Assembly (NCBI RefSeq): GCF_009828055.1
Contig: NZ_WTYB01000001.1
Coordinates: forward strand, 1,250,634 to 1,314,633
Direction of reading: 5' to 3'
From: Erythrobacter ramosus
GTDB lineage: Bacteria; Pseudomonadota; Alphaproteobacteria; Sphingomonadales; Sphingomonadaceae
DNA length: 64,000 bases
How positions within the stretch are numbered: the stretch's first letter is position 1; every line of letters begins with the position of its first letter. The translations under genes and the position numbers were made by a program. Under the pieces are notes generated by a model. That model was not told where the DNA came from. It saw only the letters and a list, made by a program, of their open reading frames with translations, and made no database searches. Shown here piece by piece: positions 10,000 to 18,511 of the stretch.

Positions 10000-11235
10000 C
10001 TACGCGCCGCCGGTGATCCCGCATTCGGCAAGCACCCCGTCAATCGCCTTGGCCACACCGAAGAACCCGGCCTTGGCATGGGGCCAAGTCGCGCGGTCGA
10101 GATTGCCAAGGATGGTCACGACCCGGCCTTGCGCGGCCAGCGGCGCGATGTCGGACATTAGCGCGTCGCGGGTCCAGCCGGTGGGGAGGTAGGGGACCGC
10201 GATGCGCGACACACCGGTTTCGTCGAGCAGCGCCGCCAGCGACTCGCCCGCGCGCCATTCGGTCGCGGGGCAGCCGAAGGCGGTGGCGGCTTCGGCCATG
10301 CCGCCTGCCACCGCGCCATTGGCAAAGCCCGACGCGACCGCGCCAACGGCGCCGGGCGAGCGCGCTGTGGGACGCGCCGCGGCGACCACCATCGCAGGCG
10401 CTGTGGGCAGGGCGAGCGGGGCATGATGCGCCGCCTCGTCATGCAGCAGCAGCGCGAAGGGCTCGGCAAGGTCGCCCGCGCTGACGAGAGCGGGCAGATC
10501 GAGCTTTTGCCGCCCGTAGTCCTGCGGTTCGGACAGCGGTTCGGCATCCTCGGCCAGCCCATCCGCTCTCAGCGCGCCGCCCGGCCGACCGCTGGTGTAG
10601 CGCGCGATATTGTCCGCCCGCGCCAAGTAGTGCTTGCCCTTGGTGTGCAGCCCCGCGACCCAGCGCCACGACAGCGTGTTCGACGCCGCATCGCCATCCA
10701 TCAGGTGCCGCAGGAAGAAATCCGCGCCCAGCCGCCAATTGAGCTTCAGCGTGAAGATCCAGATGCTCGCAAACCACATCCGCGCGTGATTGTGGAGGTA
10801 GCCGGTCTCGGCCAACTCCTGCGCCCAGGCATCGAAAGCCTCGATCCCGGTGCGGCCTTCCGTCGCCTCGGCATAGGCTCTTTGCAGCCCTGCATTGCGC
10901 GCCATTGCGGCAAGAGCGCCATCGCGGCCCGTGCAATAATCGTCCCAGATCGCCGGGCGCTGTTCGAGGTAGCCCTTGAAGTAGATCCGCCAGAACACCT
11001 CGGCGATGAACTTTTCAGCCGCGCGCGGGCTATGCTGGCCGAGGACCGCTTCCAGCACTTCGGGTTCGCCAATCACCCCGGCGTGCAACCAAGGCGACAA
11101 TTCGCTGACATTGCTGCGGCCGCCGCTCGCGGGACCATCATCGGCATTGCGGGTTTCAGCGTAGCGGCGACCGGCGGCGGGAAGGAACTGGGCGAGGCGG
11201 GCAAGGGCGGCCGCGCGGGTGGAGTTTGGGGTCAT
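10000..11235 (-). CDS. FAD-binding photolyase/cryptochrome-like protein lacking the N-terminal antenna domain
   Basis: A 411-residue protein whose first 230 residues look like the helical FAD-binding domain of photolyases and cryptochromes: SELSPWLHAGVI (SrLSPyL-type), a WRIYFKGYLEQRP stretch, then TGYLHNHARMWFASIWIFTL, LNWRLGADFFLRHLMDGDAA and SNTLSWRWVAG. The alpha/beta photolyase domain normally found in front is absent; instead the last 180 residues are Ala-rich and partly alpha/beta. It could repair DNA, sense light, or simply bind flavin. Transcribed away from the fasciclin gene. Confidence 0.8.
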   Translation of the reverse strand: MTPNSTRAAALARLAQFLPAAGRRYAETRNADDGPASGGRSNVSELSPWLHAGVIGEPEVLEAVLGQHSPRAAEKFIAEVFWRIYFKGYLEQRPAIWDDYCTGRDGALAAMARNAGLQRAYAEATEGRTGIEAFDAWAQELAETGYLHNHARMWFASIWIFTLKLNWRLGADFFLRHLMDGDAASNTLSWRWVAGLHTKGKHYLARADNIARYTSGRPGGALRADGLAEDAEPLSEPQDYGRQKLDLPALVSAGDLAEPFALLLHDEAAHHAPLALPTAPAMVVAAARPTARSPGAVGAVASGFANGAVAGGMAEAATAFGCPATEWRAGESLAALLDETGVSRIAVPYLPTGWTRDALMSDIAPLAAQGRVVTILGNLDRATWPHAKAGFFGVAKAIDGVLAECGITGGA

Positions 11236-11432
11236 CGAGGGGGCAACCCGGTGATCCGGTCATGGTTCCGGACGAGCGGAGCCTGAACACCCCAGAGGGT
11301 GGAACATCCGCACCATCGCAGGACTCGTACCTCTATCAGGCCGCGTCGCTTTGGCGCCGCGCCTGCTTGCCTCGGATCCCCTCCTGCATCCGGGCTACCC
11401 CCGGCCTTTTGGCCCATATTGAGGAATGCCTT

Positions 11433-12002
11433 ATGAAGATCATCAATGTCACGCTCGCTTCGGTTGCCGCGCTCGCGCTGGTCGCTTGCGCCAGCGAAAC
11501 CCCTGCGGAAGACACCGCCGCCGATACGACCGCGGTTGCCGATGAAGCCACCGGTGCCGGCACGATTGTCGAAGTGGCGCAGGGCGATGACGCCTTCTCG
11601 ACGCTGGTGACCGCCGTGACCGCAGCCGATCTTGGCACAACCCTGTCGGGTGCCGGGCCGTTCACCGTCTTCGCCCCGACCAATGACGCCTTCGCCAAGC
11701 TGCCCGCCGGCACCGTCGAAAAGCTGACGACCGACGACAAGGAAACGCTGAAGTCGATCCTGACCTATCACGTCGTCCCGGGCACGGTGGATGCGGCTAC
11801 GCTGACCAATGCGATCACGCAGGCGGGCGATGAAGGCTACTCCATCACCACTGTCCAGGGCGCTACGCTGAATGCCAAGGTCGTCGATGGCGGCGTGGTG
11901 CTGACCGATGCGGCCGGCAACACCGCCAAGGTCACTGCGACCGACGTGGCGGCGTCCAACGGCGTGATCCACGTGATCGATACCGTGCTGATGCCGAAGT
12001 AA
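11433..12002 (+). CDS. fasciclin-domain lipoprotein
   Basis: A 189-residue secreted lipoprotein: signal peptide with lipobox ALALVAC (Cys19), an acidic Thr/Ala linker, then a single fasciclin (FAS1) domain containing the H1-type TVFAPTNDAFAKLP and the closing NGVIHVIDTVLMPK. FAS1 proteins mediate adhesion or surface binding. The start is the ATG at 11433, placed after GAGGA; upstream in-frame sequence is not signal-like. A strong hairpin terminator follows the stop. Confidence 0.92.
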   Translation: MKIINVTLASVAALALVACASETPAEDTAADTTAVADEATGAGTIVEVAQGDDAFSTLVTAVTAADLGTTLSGAGPFTVFAPTNDAFAKLPAGTVEKLTTDDKETLKSILTYHVVPGTVDAATLTNAITQAGDEGYSITTVQGATLNAKVVDGGVVLTDAAGNTAKVTATDVAASNGVIHVIDTVLMPK

Positions 12003-12028
12003 GCTGACCGCTGACATCGCAGCCTGAA

Positions 12029-12066
12029 AGGGGCGGGCACCGTGCAAACGGCGCCCGCCCTTTGCT
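12029..12066 (+). terminator. rho-independent terminator after the fasciclin gene
   Basis: GGGCGGGC at 12031-12038 pairs perfectly with GCCCGCCC at 12053-12060 and is followed by TTTGCTTGT. It lies 28 bases past the fasciclin stop codon and before the next lipoprotein's ribosome site. Confidence 0.8.
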
Positions 12067-12112
12067 TGTGCTCCCGGTGCGGTTTAAGCTTCCCTGCGAA
12101 AGGAGCCCTTCC

Positions 12113-12547
12113 ATGCTCACCACCCATCCCCGCGCCGCGCTTTACCTGCTGTTCGCTGCCGCAGCCGCCTGCACGCCTGCCGCTGACGGGATCGACCCCA
12201 AGGGCAAGACCTTCGATGCCGTCGCGCCGGAGGAAGCTGTGACCCTCACCGGGACCGAGCCGTTCTGGACTCTTGCTATCGCAGCAGGCGAGGGCGTCTG
12301 GACTACGCCCGAGAATCAGCCCGGCACGCGGTTTGCTGTGAAACGCTTCGCCGGAAACAACGGACTCGGCTTTTCCGGTGAGCTGGACAGCAAGCCGCTC
12401 ACCGCCACACTCACGCCGGGCGAGTGCAGCGACGGGATGAGCGACCGCCGGTTCCCCTTCGTTGCCACTATCGCTTTGGGCGGGGAGACATTCGAGGGCT
12501 GCGGCTATACCACCAGTCAGCCATTCACCGGCGACGAAGCGCCCTGA
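12113..12547 (+). CDS. COG3650-like lipoprotein
   Basis: A 144-residue predicted lipoprotein (lipobox AAAAAC, Cys19). The mature part carries GTEPFWTLAI, a common feature of COG3650 membrane/lipoproteins, and ends with GECSDGMSDRRFPFVATIAL and EGCGY, whose two cysteines probably form a disulphide. Role in the envelope is unknown. The ATG at 12113 follows AAGGAG; the longer frame upstream lacks a signal peptide start. Confidence 0.8.
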   Translation: MLTTHPRAALYLLFAAAAACTPAADGIDPKGKTFDAVAPEEAVTLTGTEPFWTLAIAAGEGVWTTPENQPGTRFAVKRFAGNNGLGFSGELDSKPLTATLTPGECSDGMSDRRFPFVATIALGGETFEGCGYTTSQPFTGDEAP

Positions 12548-12576
12548 AGGCGCGCAAACAGGGGGAGAGACACGCC

Positions 12577-12984
12577 ATGACTATGACTGGAGGCTGCCTG
12601 TGCGGCGCGGTGCGCTACACCTGCGAAAGCGATCCGCTGCTCTGCGTGACCTGCCATTGCAAGAACTGCCAGCGGCAGGCGGGCAGCGCGCTTTCGGTGA
12701 TCGTCGGCGTGCCTGAGGCCGCTGTGCAGTTCGAAGGCGAGCTCACCACCTACAACGACACCGGCGATAGCGGCGCGACCGTGCGGCGACAGTTCTGCGG
12801 CACCTGCGGTTCGCCCGTCTTCACCCGGGTCGAGACCCCGCCAGGTATGATGTTCATCAAGGCCGGGACGCTGGACGATACCAGCATCCTCAAGCCCGCC
12901 TTCCACTGTTATGCCAAGAGCAAGCAGGACTGGGTCGATCTGGGCGAAATCCCCAGCTTCGAAACCGTGCCCCAAGGGCTCTAA
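12577..12984 (+). CDS. GFA family protein (glutathione-dependent formaldehyde-activating-like)
   Basis: A 135-residue protein of the GFA/CENP-V zinc-fold family. Zinc-site cysteines are all present: C7 and C9 in GGCLCGAVRY, CHCKNC at 26-31, and C74/C77 in FCGTCGSPVF. The name comes from an enzyme once thought to join formaldehyde to glutathione; the true substrate here is unknown. The ATG at 12577 follows a GGGGGAGAGA site 30 bases after the lipoprotein stop, so they may be co-transcribed. Confidence 0.9.
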   Translation: MTMTGGCLCGAVRYTCESDPLLCVTCHCKNCQRQAGSALSVIVGVPEAAVQFEGELTTYNDTGDSGATVRRQFCGTCGSPVFTRVETPPGMMFIKAGTLDDTSILKPAFHCYAKSKQDWVDLGEIPSFETVPQGL

Positions 12985-12991
12985 GCTGCCT

Positions 12992-14467
12992 TTAGTATAG
13001 CCCCGGCAATTCGCGCTGCGCGGCGTTGGGCCGCTGCGGCTGGAGCATCTCGCGTTCGGGCAGACCCAAGCCCTGACGGGCGCTCTGTCCCTGTTGGAGC
13101 CCGCTGGTCGTGGCACTGGACGTGATCGGGGTGCAGGCCCGCCCGCCGAGGAAATCGAGCGCAGCTGCGATCGAGGCTTCACGCGGGTCACCCAAGGGGC
13201 GGGTGATATCGTCCCCCGCGCGGCAGGTATTGGGCATCACGCTGGCAAGGCCGCTAAAATACTCGCCCTGACTATTGGCGTTGACCGTGCGGAAGGTCAC
13301 CGCCCGCACTCTGAGGTCGCAGGCCGCCAGATCAAACCCGAACTGACCGACCGGCTTGCCGAAGGAATTGGTCCCCACCAGCGCCGAGTTGTTGCCAAGG
13401 TAGGGGATCAGCGAATTGGCGACGATCTCGCTCGCCGAAGCGCTCGCCCCGGTGGTGATGATCGCAATCCGGGTGGGCGCGATGGCGTTGGCTTCGGCGC
13501 GGAAGGCGCGGGTCACGTTCTCGGCAGCCTTGGAGGGGCGCAGTATGGTGCGGCTCCACACCTGCCCAACGCGTCCGCCTCCCATCAGATCGCCCATCTT
13601 GTCCGCCACATCGACCAACCCGCCGCCATTGTAACGGAAGTCGATGATCAGCTCGGTCACGCCCTGCGCGGCGAACTGGCCGTAAGCGGCGCGCAGCTGG
13701 TTGGACGCGTCGGCGATAATGAAGGTGCGCAGGTTGAGATAGCCAACCCGTTTGCCCCCGTCGTTCAGTATCACCGCGCCATAACGGTCCGACACTGGAT
13801 CGAGCGAGAAGTCGGCCTTGGTGATGCTGCGCTCGATCACCGCGCCATCGGGTTGGGTGAAGCGCAGCACGCGGGTGGTGCCCTGCGTGGACGGGCCGAG
13901 CGCATTGGCAACGCCTTGCGCGCCGCCGCTGGCGAACAGGCTGGAGACGCTTTGCAGGTTGGCGCTGCTGGTGCCAATCGCGGTAATTTCGGAACCGCGG
14001 TCAAGCCCGGCGGCAAGCCCGCTGGCGCCTTCATAGGATTCGACCACGAACAGGCGTCGTGCGGCCGTGTCATAGGACAGGCGGATGCCGAAGCCGGCGG
14101 AGGAGCCGGAATTGATCAGCGCGTTCTCTTCGGCGATGGAGGTCGCAAAGGTGAAGAAGCGGTCACGATTCTGCGCGCGTGCTGGGGCCACGCGGGCGTC
14201 GAGATAATCATCGAGATTGTTGAAAGACGCGGGATCGGCGGACGCGAGCAGGTCGGGGAACAGGTACCATTCGTTGAGTACCTGATCGGCAAAGTCCTGC
14301 TGCGCGCGCAGGCCGCAGGCCGATGGCGTGGGCGTGGGGGAAGGTGATGGGGTGGGCGTACCGCCGCCCCCACCACCGGTCGCAGGTGGGGATGATGATC
14401 CGCCGCCGCCGCAGGCGACCAGACTGACGGAAAGCAGAAGACTAAGAGCGGTGCGACCGAACGTCAT
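12992..14467 (-). CDS. S41-family carboxyl-terminal-processing-type peptidase, lipoprotein
   Basis: A 491-residue protein exported as a lipoprotein (SVSLVAC, Cys19), followed by a Gly/Ser/Pro/Thr-rich linker to about residue 50. Then come an N-terminal helical region, a degenerate PDZ-like part (about 125-215) and the S41 catalytic core: ITTGASASASEIVANSL with nucleophile S346, and GTNSFGKPVGQ with K371, the expected 25-residue spacing of the Ser/Lys dyad. RYNGGGLVDVA is the oxyanion-region block. The ATG at 14467 is preferred to a more upstream one because the signal begins there. Confidence 0.9.
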   Translation of the reverse strand: MTFGRTALSLLLSVSLVACGGGGSSSPPATGGGGGGTPTPSPSPTPTPSACGLRAQQDFADQVLNEWYLFPDLLASADPASFNNLDDYLDARVAPARAQNRDRFFTFATSIAEENALINSGSSAGFGIRLSYDTAARRLFVVESYEGASGLAAGLDRGSEITAIGTSSANLQSVSSLFASGGAQGVANALGPSTQGTTRVLRFTQPDGAVIERSITKADFSLDPVSDRYGAVILNDGGKRVGYLNLRTFIIADASNQLRAAYGQFAAQGVTELIIDFRYNGGGLVDVADKMGDLMGGGRVGQVWSRTILRPSKAAENVTRAFRAEANAIAPTRIAIITTGASASASEIVANSLIPYLGNNSALVGTNSFGKPVGQFGFDLAACDLRVRAVTFRTVNANSQGEYFSGLASVMPNTCRAGDDITRPLGDPREASIAAALDFLGGRACTPITSSATTSGLQQGQSARQGLGLPEREMLQPQRPNAAQRELPGLY

Positions 14468-14698
14468 AAGACTTTGCAACTCCACAAGGAAATTCGGACC
14501 GAGGGGGTCGGCCCGACGCGCAAAGGATGCATTGGCGCGGCCCCAAGAGCAAGAACCACCTGCGCAAAAAAGCGTCAACTTGGGAAAAAGCGTGACCTTT
14601 TTGCCTGCATTCGCACGGTTTTCCTCAGAAACCGGCTTGCGAAGTCTCGTATCGCGCATCCGAACCGACTAGCACGAGGGCAAGGAACTGACAGAATC

Positions 14699-15286
14699 AT
14701 GACGGAATTTCCCGCCTGGCTCGCACCCCATGTGCCCGCATCTGCGCGTCATCCCGGCCTCGCCATCGCGAAGCTGGGTTCAGCGCAGGCTTTCGCGCGC
14801 GGCGGGTTTGCGCTGACCAGCCCCGCCTTTGGCGCGGGCGAGCCGCTCGACCCGAGCTTCACCGCGACCGAGGAAGACGCCGTCGCCCCGCCACTGGAAT
14901 GGAGCGCGCCGCCGCCCGGTTCGCAGGAACTGGTGCTGGTGGTCGAAGAAGCGTCAACCAGCAATGCGGAACCGGCCTGCCACTGGCTGGTGTGGGGGCT
15001 GAAAGGCCAGCGCGGCAAGCTGCTCGAAGGCGAAACGCCGCCGCGCACTGGCAAGAACGCCGTCGGCAATTCCGAATGGCTGCTGCCCGACCCGCCCGAA
15101 GGCGAGACGCGCCAATACCTGTTTCAACTGTTCGCGACCGACCTGCCGCTGGTGCTGATGCCCGGCGCAGGACGAGCGGAACTGCTTGCATCGCTGCAAG
15201 GGACGATTACGGCCTGCGCAGTGCTCCATGCCACCTTTACCGGCGGCGGGGACGATGATGCAGGCTGGGATGATGATGATATCTGA
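14699..15286 (+). CDS. YbhB/YbcL family Raf kinase inhibitor-like protein (PEBP)
   Basis: A 195-residue protein of the phosphatidylethanolamine-binding-like YbhB/YbcL family. Characteristic blocks: FALTSPAFGAGEPLDPSFTA, PPLEWSAPPPGSQELVLVVE, the CHWLVWGL segment (usually DP..hW) and the GKNAVGNSEW equivalent of the GxNsxgxxgY motif. It ends with an unusual acidic tail, GGGDDDAGWDDDDI. No signal peptide, so it is cytosolic; its ligand is unknown. Confidence 0.85.
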   Translation: MTEFPAWLAPHVPASARHPGLAIAKLGSAQAFARGGFALTSPAFGAGEPLDPSFTATEEDAVAPPLEWSAPPPGSQELVLVVEEASTSNAEPACHWLVWGLKGQRGKLLEGETPPRTGKNAVGNSEWLLPDPPEGETRQYLFQLFATDLPLVLMPGAGRAELLASLQGTITACAVLHATFTGGGDDDAGWDDDDI

Positions 15287-15317
15287 CTAACCTGCCACTT
15301 ACATAAGGGAGTAGACG

Positions 15318-15569
15318 ATGGCTGGATCGACCAACGCATTGCAGAAGCCGGTGACGCTTTCGGGTGAACTGGAAGCCGTGATCGGCAAGGGCCCGATGAC
15401 CCGCGCCCAAGTGACCTCGAAGGTGTGGGAATACATCAAGGCAAACAGCCTGCAGGACACCACTGACAAGCGTCAGATCAATCCCGACGCCAAGCTTGGC
15501 GCCGTGATCGGCAAGGACCAGATCTCGATGTTCAAGATGACCGCTGCGGTCTCGAAGCATCTGAGCTAA
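15318..15569 (+). CDS. SWIB/MDM2 domain protein
   Basis: An 83-residue single SWIB domain. The helices are recognised in LSGELEAVIGKGPMTRAQVT, VWEYIKANSLQDTTDKRQI and PDAKLGAVIGKDQISMFKMT. Bacterial stand-alone SWIB proteins resemble the chromatin-remodelling domain of eukaryotes and are common in alphaproteobacteria and chlamydiae; a role in DNA topology has been proposed elsewhere but is not shown here. A weak ATAAGGGAG site precedes the ATG. Confidence 0.93.
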   Translation: MAGSTNALQKPVTLSGELEAVIGKGPMTRAQVTSKVWEYIKANSLQDTTDKRQINPDAKLGAVIGKDQISMFKMTAAVSKHLS

Positions 15570-15609
15570 ACGGCGCGGCGCCCTTGCGGCGTCTTGCCTC
15601 TGGCACACA

Positions 15610-15708
15610 TCAGCGGCGCGCGATCCGATAGGGTCCGCGCCGCTTTTGCGTGTCAGCGCCTTCGGCCCGCTCGGCGAGCAGGGTGAGGATTGCGTCCTCG
15701 GGCGTCAC
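15610..15708 (-). pseudogene. DUF3253 remnant with internal deletion
   Basis: A 32-residue frame opening with GTG at 15708 reads TPEDAILTLLAERAEG and then ADTQKRRGPYRIARR. These are the N-terminal and C-terminal ends of the roughly 80-residue DUF3253 family joined directly, so the central winged-helix part (about 45 residues) appears deleted in frame. The GTG overlaps the DoxX gene's stop (GTGA), so the remnant is still coupled. Family membership is recalled from memory. Confidence 0.5.
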
Positions 15709-16115
15709 GCGCCGGGAGGCATGGGGCGGCGGCGCAGGGGCCAGCATTCGCCCACCCAAAGCGCGAGCCAGATGATCACCGGCTGCGCGAACATCCGCGG
15801 CACGTGATAGCCAAGGCCGAGCCCGCCATCGGCGCGGGCCATATCCATTGCGAAGTGATTGATGTTGGCGGGCCACACGCACAGCGCATAGAGCGCCAGC
15901 CCCCATCCCGCCGCCTGCCGCAGTTTGAGCGAGAACGGCTGCACCAACCCGATCGCGCCGAGGATTTCGGCTACGCCGGTCAGCAGCACCACCGCCTCGG
16001 GTGCGGGCACCCAAGCCGGGGTGATGGTGAGGAACGGCGCGGGATTGATGATATGGATCACGCCCGCAAAGGCGTAGACCGCGGCTAGCAGCCAGCGGAT
16101 GCCCAGCTTGATCAA
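15705..16115 (-). CDS. DoxX-like membrane protein
   Basis: A 136-residue membrane protein with four predicted helices (about 5-25, 42-60, 68-90 and 108-125) in the DoxX pattern: YAFAGVIHIINPAPFLTITP, a VVLLTGVAEILGAIGLV helix and the conserved NINHF. Role uncertain (oxidoreductase-associated membrane family). The ATG overlaps the end of the cupin gene by four bases (ATGA) and its stop overlaps the DUF3253 remnant, so the three form an operon. Confidence 0.85.
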   Translation of the reverse strand: MIKLGIRWLLAAVYAFAGVIHIINPAPFLTITPAWVPAPEAVVLLTGVAEILGAIGLVQPFSLKLRQAAGWGLALYALCVWPANINHFAMDMARADGGLGLGYHVPRMFAQPVIIWLALWVGECWPLRRRPMPPGA

Positions 16116-16555
16116 GCGCCCGGCTCCCAGCCCGGTGCCGCCAGCGTGAAGCCGGCAAAGTCAAACCCCGGCACCACCACGCAGGAGACGAGGCTATAGC
16201 CGAAGCGCGGCTCGCCATAGGAGCGCGCCGCTTGCCACTCACCCGGCGCGACGAGGCCCTGCAATTGCTGACCCGCGCCGACATCACTGCCGAGGATCAC
16301 CGAAAGCACCGGCCCCGCATCATCAGCGGCGAGGCGCAGTTCGAGCGGATCGCCCGCCTGCCACAGCCACATCTCAGCGGCATCGACCGTGTGCCAGTGC
16401 GAGGCCTCGCCAGCGCGCAGCAGGAAGATGATAGCGGTGCCCCTGGCGCGCCCGTCCGACCCCGGCTCGCCGCGCCACGTTTCGCTATACCACCCACCTT
16501 CCGGATGAGCGGTTAGGCCCAATTGTTCGATCAGTCCTGCCGCGCTATCACTCAT
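16112..16555 (-). CDS. cupin DUF985 family protein
   Basis: A 147-residue single cupin of the DUF985 type. The metal-site pattern is seen in [20 protein letters not shown] (H-W-H, then E), followed by the hallmark [20 protein letters not shown]. It begins [16 protein letters not shown], typical for the family. A role in carbohydrate or small-molecule binding is possible. First gene of the DUF985-DoxX-DUF3253 operon, divergent from the dipeptidase gene; the ATG at 16555 opens just before the conserved part. Confidence 0.9.
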   Translation of the reverse strand: MSDSAAGLIEQLGLTAHPEGGWYSETWRGEPGSDGRARGTAIIFLLRAGEASHWHTVDAAEMWLWQAGDPLELRLAADDAGPVLSVILGSDVGAGQQLQGLVAPGEWQAARSYGEPRFGYSLVSCVVVPGFDFAGFTLAAPGWEPGA

Positions 16556-16619
16556 GCCGATACCCTTGCCTGCCCCCAGTCCCGGTGGTGCAGGCGCTCT
16601 AGCTTCGGGAGCCTGCCCC

Positions 16620-17915
16620 ATGCAACTTTTCGCGCCTTCTCGCCTCGCCCTTGCGGCTGCGTTCCTGCTGGCAAGCCCGCTCGTAGCGCAGGAGGCTCCG
16701 GTCGATCCTGCGACCGCCACGGCCAACGCCGCGCTTGAGGTCGCACCGATCTTCGACGGGCATAATGACGTGCCCAACCAGCTGCGCGCGCGGGTGGCGA
16801 ATCAAATCAACGCCTTCGACTTCGAAGACACCACGCACACCGGCGAAGCGCATCCGCAGGGCGCCGTGATGCAGACCGATCTCGCGCGCCTCCGCCAAGG
16901 CAAGGTCGGCGCGCAGTTCTGGTCGGTCTATGTCCCCTCCAACCCGGACGAGCCCGAAGCGGTGCAGGAGGTGATCGAGCAGATCGACGTCACCAAGCGC
17001 CTGATCGCGCGCTATCCCGATGCCTTGCGCTTCGCGACCACCGCCGATCAGGTCGAACGCGCGATGGCTGACGGCAAGGTCGCCTCGTTGCTGGGGATGG
17101 AAGGCGGCCACTCGATCGGATCGAGCCTTGGCGTGCTGCGCCAGCTGCACGCGCTGGGCGCGCGCTACATGACGCTCACCCACAACAGCAACACGCCCTG
17201 GGCCGATGCCGGCACCGACAATCCGGTGCATGGGGGCCTCAGCGCGTTCGGCATGGACGTGGTGCGCGAGATGAACCGGCTCGGGATGCTGGTTGATCTC
17301 AGCCATGTCAGCGAGGCGACGATGATGGACGCGCTGGATGTGGCGAAGGCCCCGGTGATCTTCAGCCACTCTGGCGCGCGGGCGGTGAACGGCCATCCGC
17401 GCAATGTGCCAGATAGCGTGCTCGCGAGGCTGCCGGAGAATGGCGGAATCGTCATGGTGGTGGCGCTGCCCGGCTTCCTCAACGAGGCACGCCGCCAGTG
17501 GTTCGCCAAGCGTTCGGCCGAGGAAGCGCGATTGAAGGCGCTGTTCCAGGGTCAGCCCGAGACGGTGACAACGACGATGGCCGCATGGGACAAGGCCAAC
17601 CCTGAACCCGCCACTACCATCAAGCATATGGCCGACCATATCGACCACATCCGCAAGGTGGCGGGTGTCGAATCGATCGGGATCGGCGGCGATTTTGACG
17701 GGATGCCGTCCGGCCCGGTCGGGTTCGAGGACGTGCGCGGTTATCCGCTGCTGTTCGCCGAACTGGCGAAGCGCGGTTATTCGCAGGCAGAGCTGGAGAT
17801 GATCGCCAGCCGCAACGCTCTGCGCGTGATGCGCGCCGCTGAAGCCTATGCCGCGCAGGTGGCGAGCGAGCCGCCGATCGAAACCCTGATCAACCCGCCT
17901 GCCAAGCCCGAATGA
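16620..17915 (+). CDS. membrane dipeptidase (M19 family), secreted
   Basis: A 431-residue zinc dipeptidase of family M19 (renal dipeptidase-like). A signal peptide ([15 protein letters not shown]) sends it to the periplasm. Ligands of the binuclear zinc site are visible: DGHND, EGGHSI, DLSHVS, FSHSGAR and the late GIGGDFDG. Length is usual for the family. It likely hydrolyses dipeptides, possibly D-amino acid ones. The ATG at 16620 is divergent from the cupin operon, with 64 bases between them. Confidence 0.92.
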   Translation: MQLFAPSRLALAAAFLLASPLVAQEAPVDPATATANAALEVAPIFDGHNDVPNQLRARVANQINAFDFEDTTHTGEAHPQGAVMQTDLARLRQGKVGAQFWSVYVPSNPDEPEAVQEVIEQIDVTKRLIARYPDALRFATTADQVERAMADGKVASLLGMEGGHSIGSSLGVLRQLHALGARYMTLTHNSNTPWADAGTDNPVHGGLSAFGMDVVREMNRLGMLVDLSHVSEATMMDALDVAKAPVIFSHSGARAVNGHPRNVPDSVLARLPENGGIVMVVALPGFLNEARRQWFAKRSAEEARLKALFQGQPETVTTTMAAWDKANPEPATTIKHMADHIDHIRKVAGVESIGIGGDFDGMPSGPVGFEDVRGYPLLFAELAKRGYSQAELEMIASRNALRVMRAAEAYAAQVASEPPIETLINPPAKPE

Positions 17916-18077
17916 TCAATGCGCTATGCGGGCGAGTGCGGGGATGATCCAGACCAGACTCATCGCGATCACCGCAAAGCCGAGGCTGAAGCCTAGTACA
18001 TAGCGCAGGCCGGTGTTGGTGACGGCACCGCGTGCGGCTTCGTCATTGATGCGGATGCCTTCATTTGGATCGGCCAT
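17916..18077 (-). CDS. 53-residue single-span membrane protein
   Basis: A 53-residue protein with one hydrophobic helix (about residues 25-48) behind a short acidic N-terminus. GGGGAGAG lies just upstream of the ATG at 18077. It ends exactly where the dipeptidase gene ends on the other strand. The family is unrecognised; it resembles the adjacent 85-residue protein in layout and perhaps origin. A long perfect palindrome sits just upstream and may control it. Confidence 0.65.
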   Translation of the reverse strand: MADPNEGIRINDEAARGAVTNTGLRYVLGFSLGFAVIAMSLVWIIPALARIAH

Positions 18078-18097
18078 CGTTGCTCTCCCCGTTTGTG

Positions 18098-18130
18098 TTG
18101 ACGTTACGGAAACATCTTCCGTAACGTCAA
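18098..18130. promoter_or_regulatory. 14-bp inverted repeat, probable repressor operator
   Basis: TTGACGTTACGGAA and TTCCGTAACGTCAA are perfect reverse complements separated by five bases (ACATC). The palindrome lies 20 bases upstream of the 53-residue membrane gene and its left arm starts with TTGACG, which could overlap a -35 box. The form is that of a TetR-type operator. An alternative is a hairpin at the end of the small gene to the right. Confidence 0.6.
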
Positions 18131-18160
18131 TCAAGTCAAGCGGGGGCAAATGGTTCCCGG

Positions 18161-18418
18161 TCAGTCCGCGTTGGGGTTGACCGGGTCATTGTCGGTGGCC
18201 GCATTCTGGCGCTGCTCGGCCTCGGCTTCCACGCGCCCCGTGGCTGTGCCTTGGCTCTCGACATTGTCCTGCGTCAAAGCGCCGGTCACCCAGATGACCG
18301 TCAGAGCAATGATGGCCAGGCTGAGGCTGATGAGTAGCACCCAGCGCACCACGCCTTCATTGCTGCCGCCCTTGGCGTCGGTTTCGTCAATCCGGTTGTC
18401 GCGGTCGTGCTGCGGCAT
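18161..18418 (-). CDS. 85-residue single-span membrane protein
   Basis: An 85-residue protein: charged N-terminus (PQHDRDNRIDETDAKGGSNE), one hydrophobic helix (about 25-47) and an acidic, Asn/Asp-rich C-terminus. AGGAGA precedes the ATG at 18418. It sits upstream of the similar 53-residue gene, with the palindromic operator between them. Function unknown; no family recognised. Confidence 0.65.
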   Translation of the reverse strand: MPQHDRDNRIDETDAKGGSNEGVVRWVLLISLSLAIIALTVIWVTGALTQDNVESQGTATGRVEAEAEQRQNAATDNDPVNPNAD

Positions 18419-18511
18419 GGGGTATCTCCTGCATGATGTGTAGGAGAGCACTACCGCATGGGACGCCCGATTGTTTCATCGCAGCCGGGCCGCAATGCCC
18501 GCCCATCGCGA

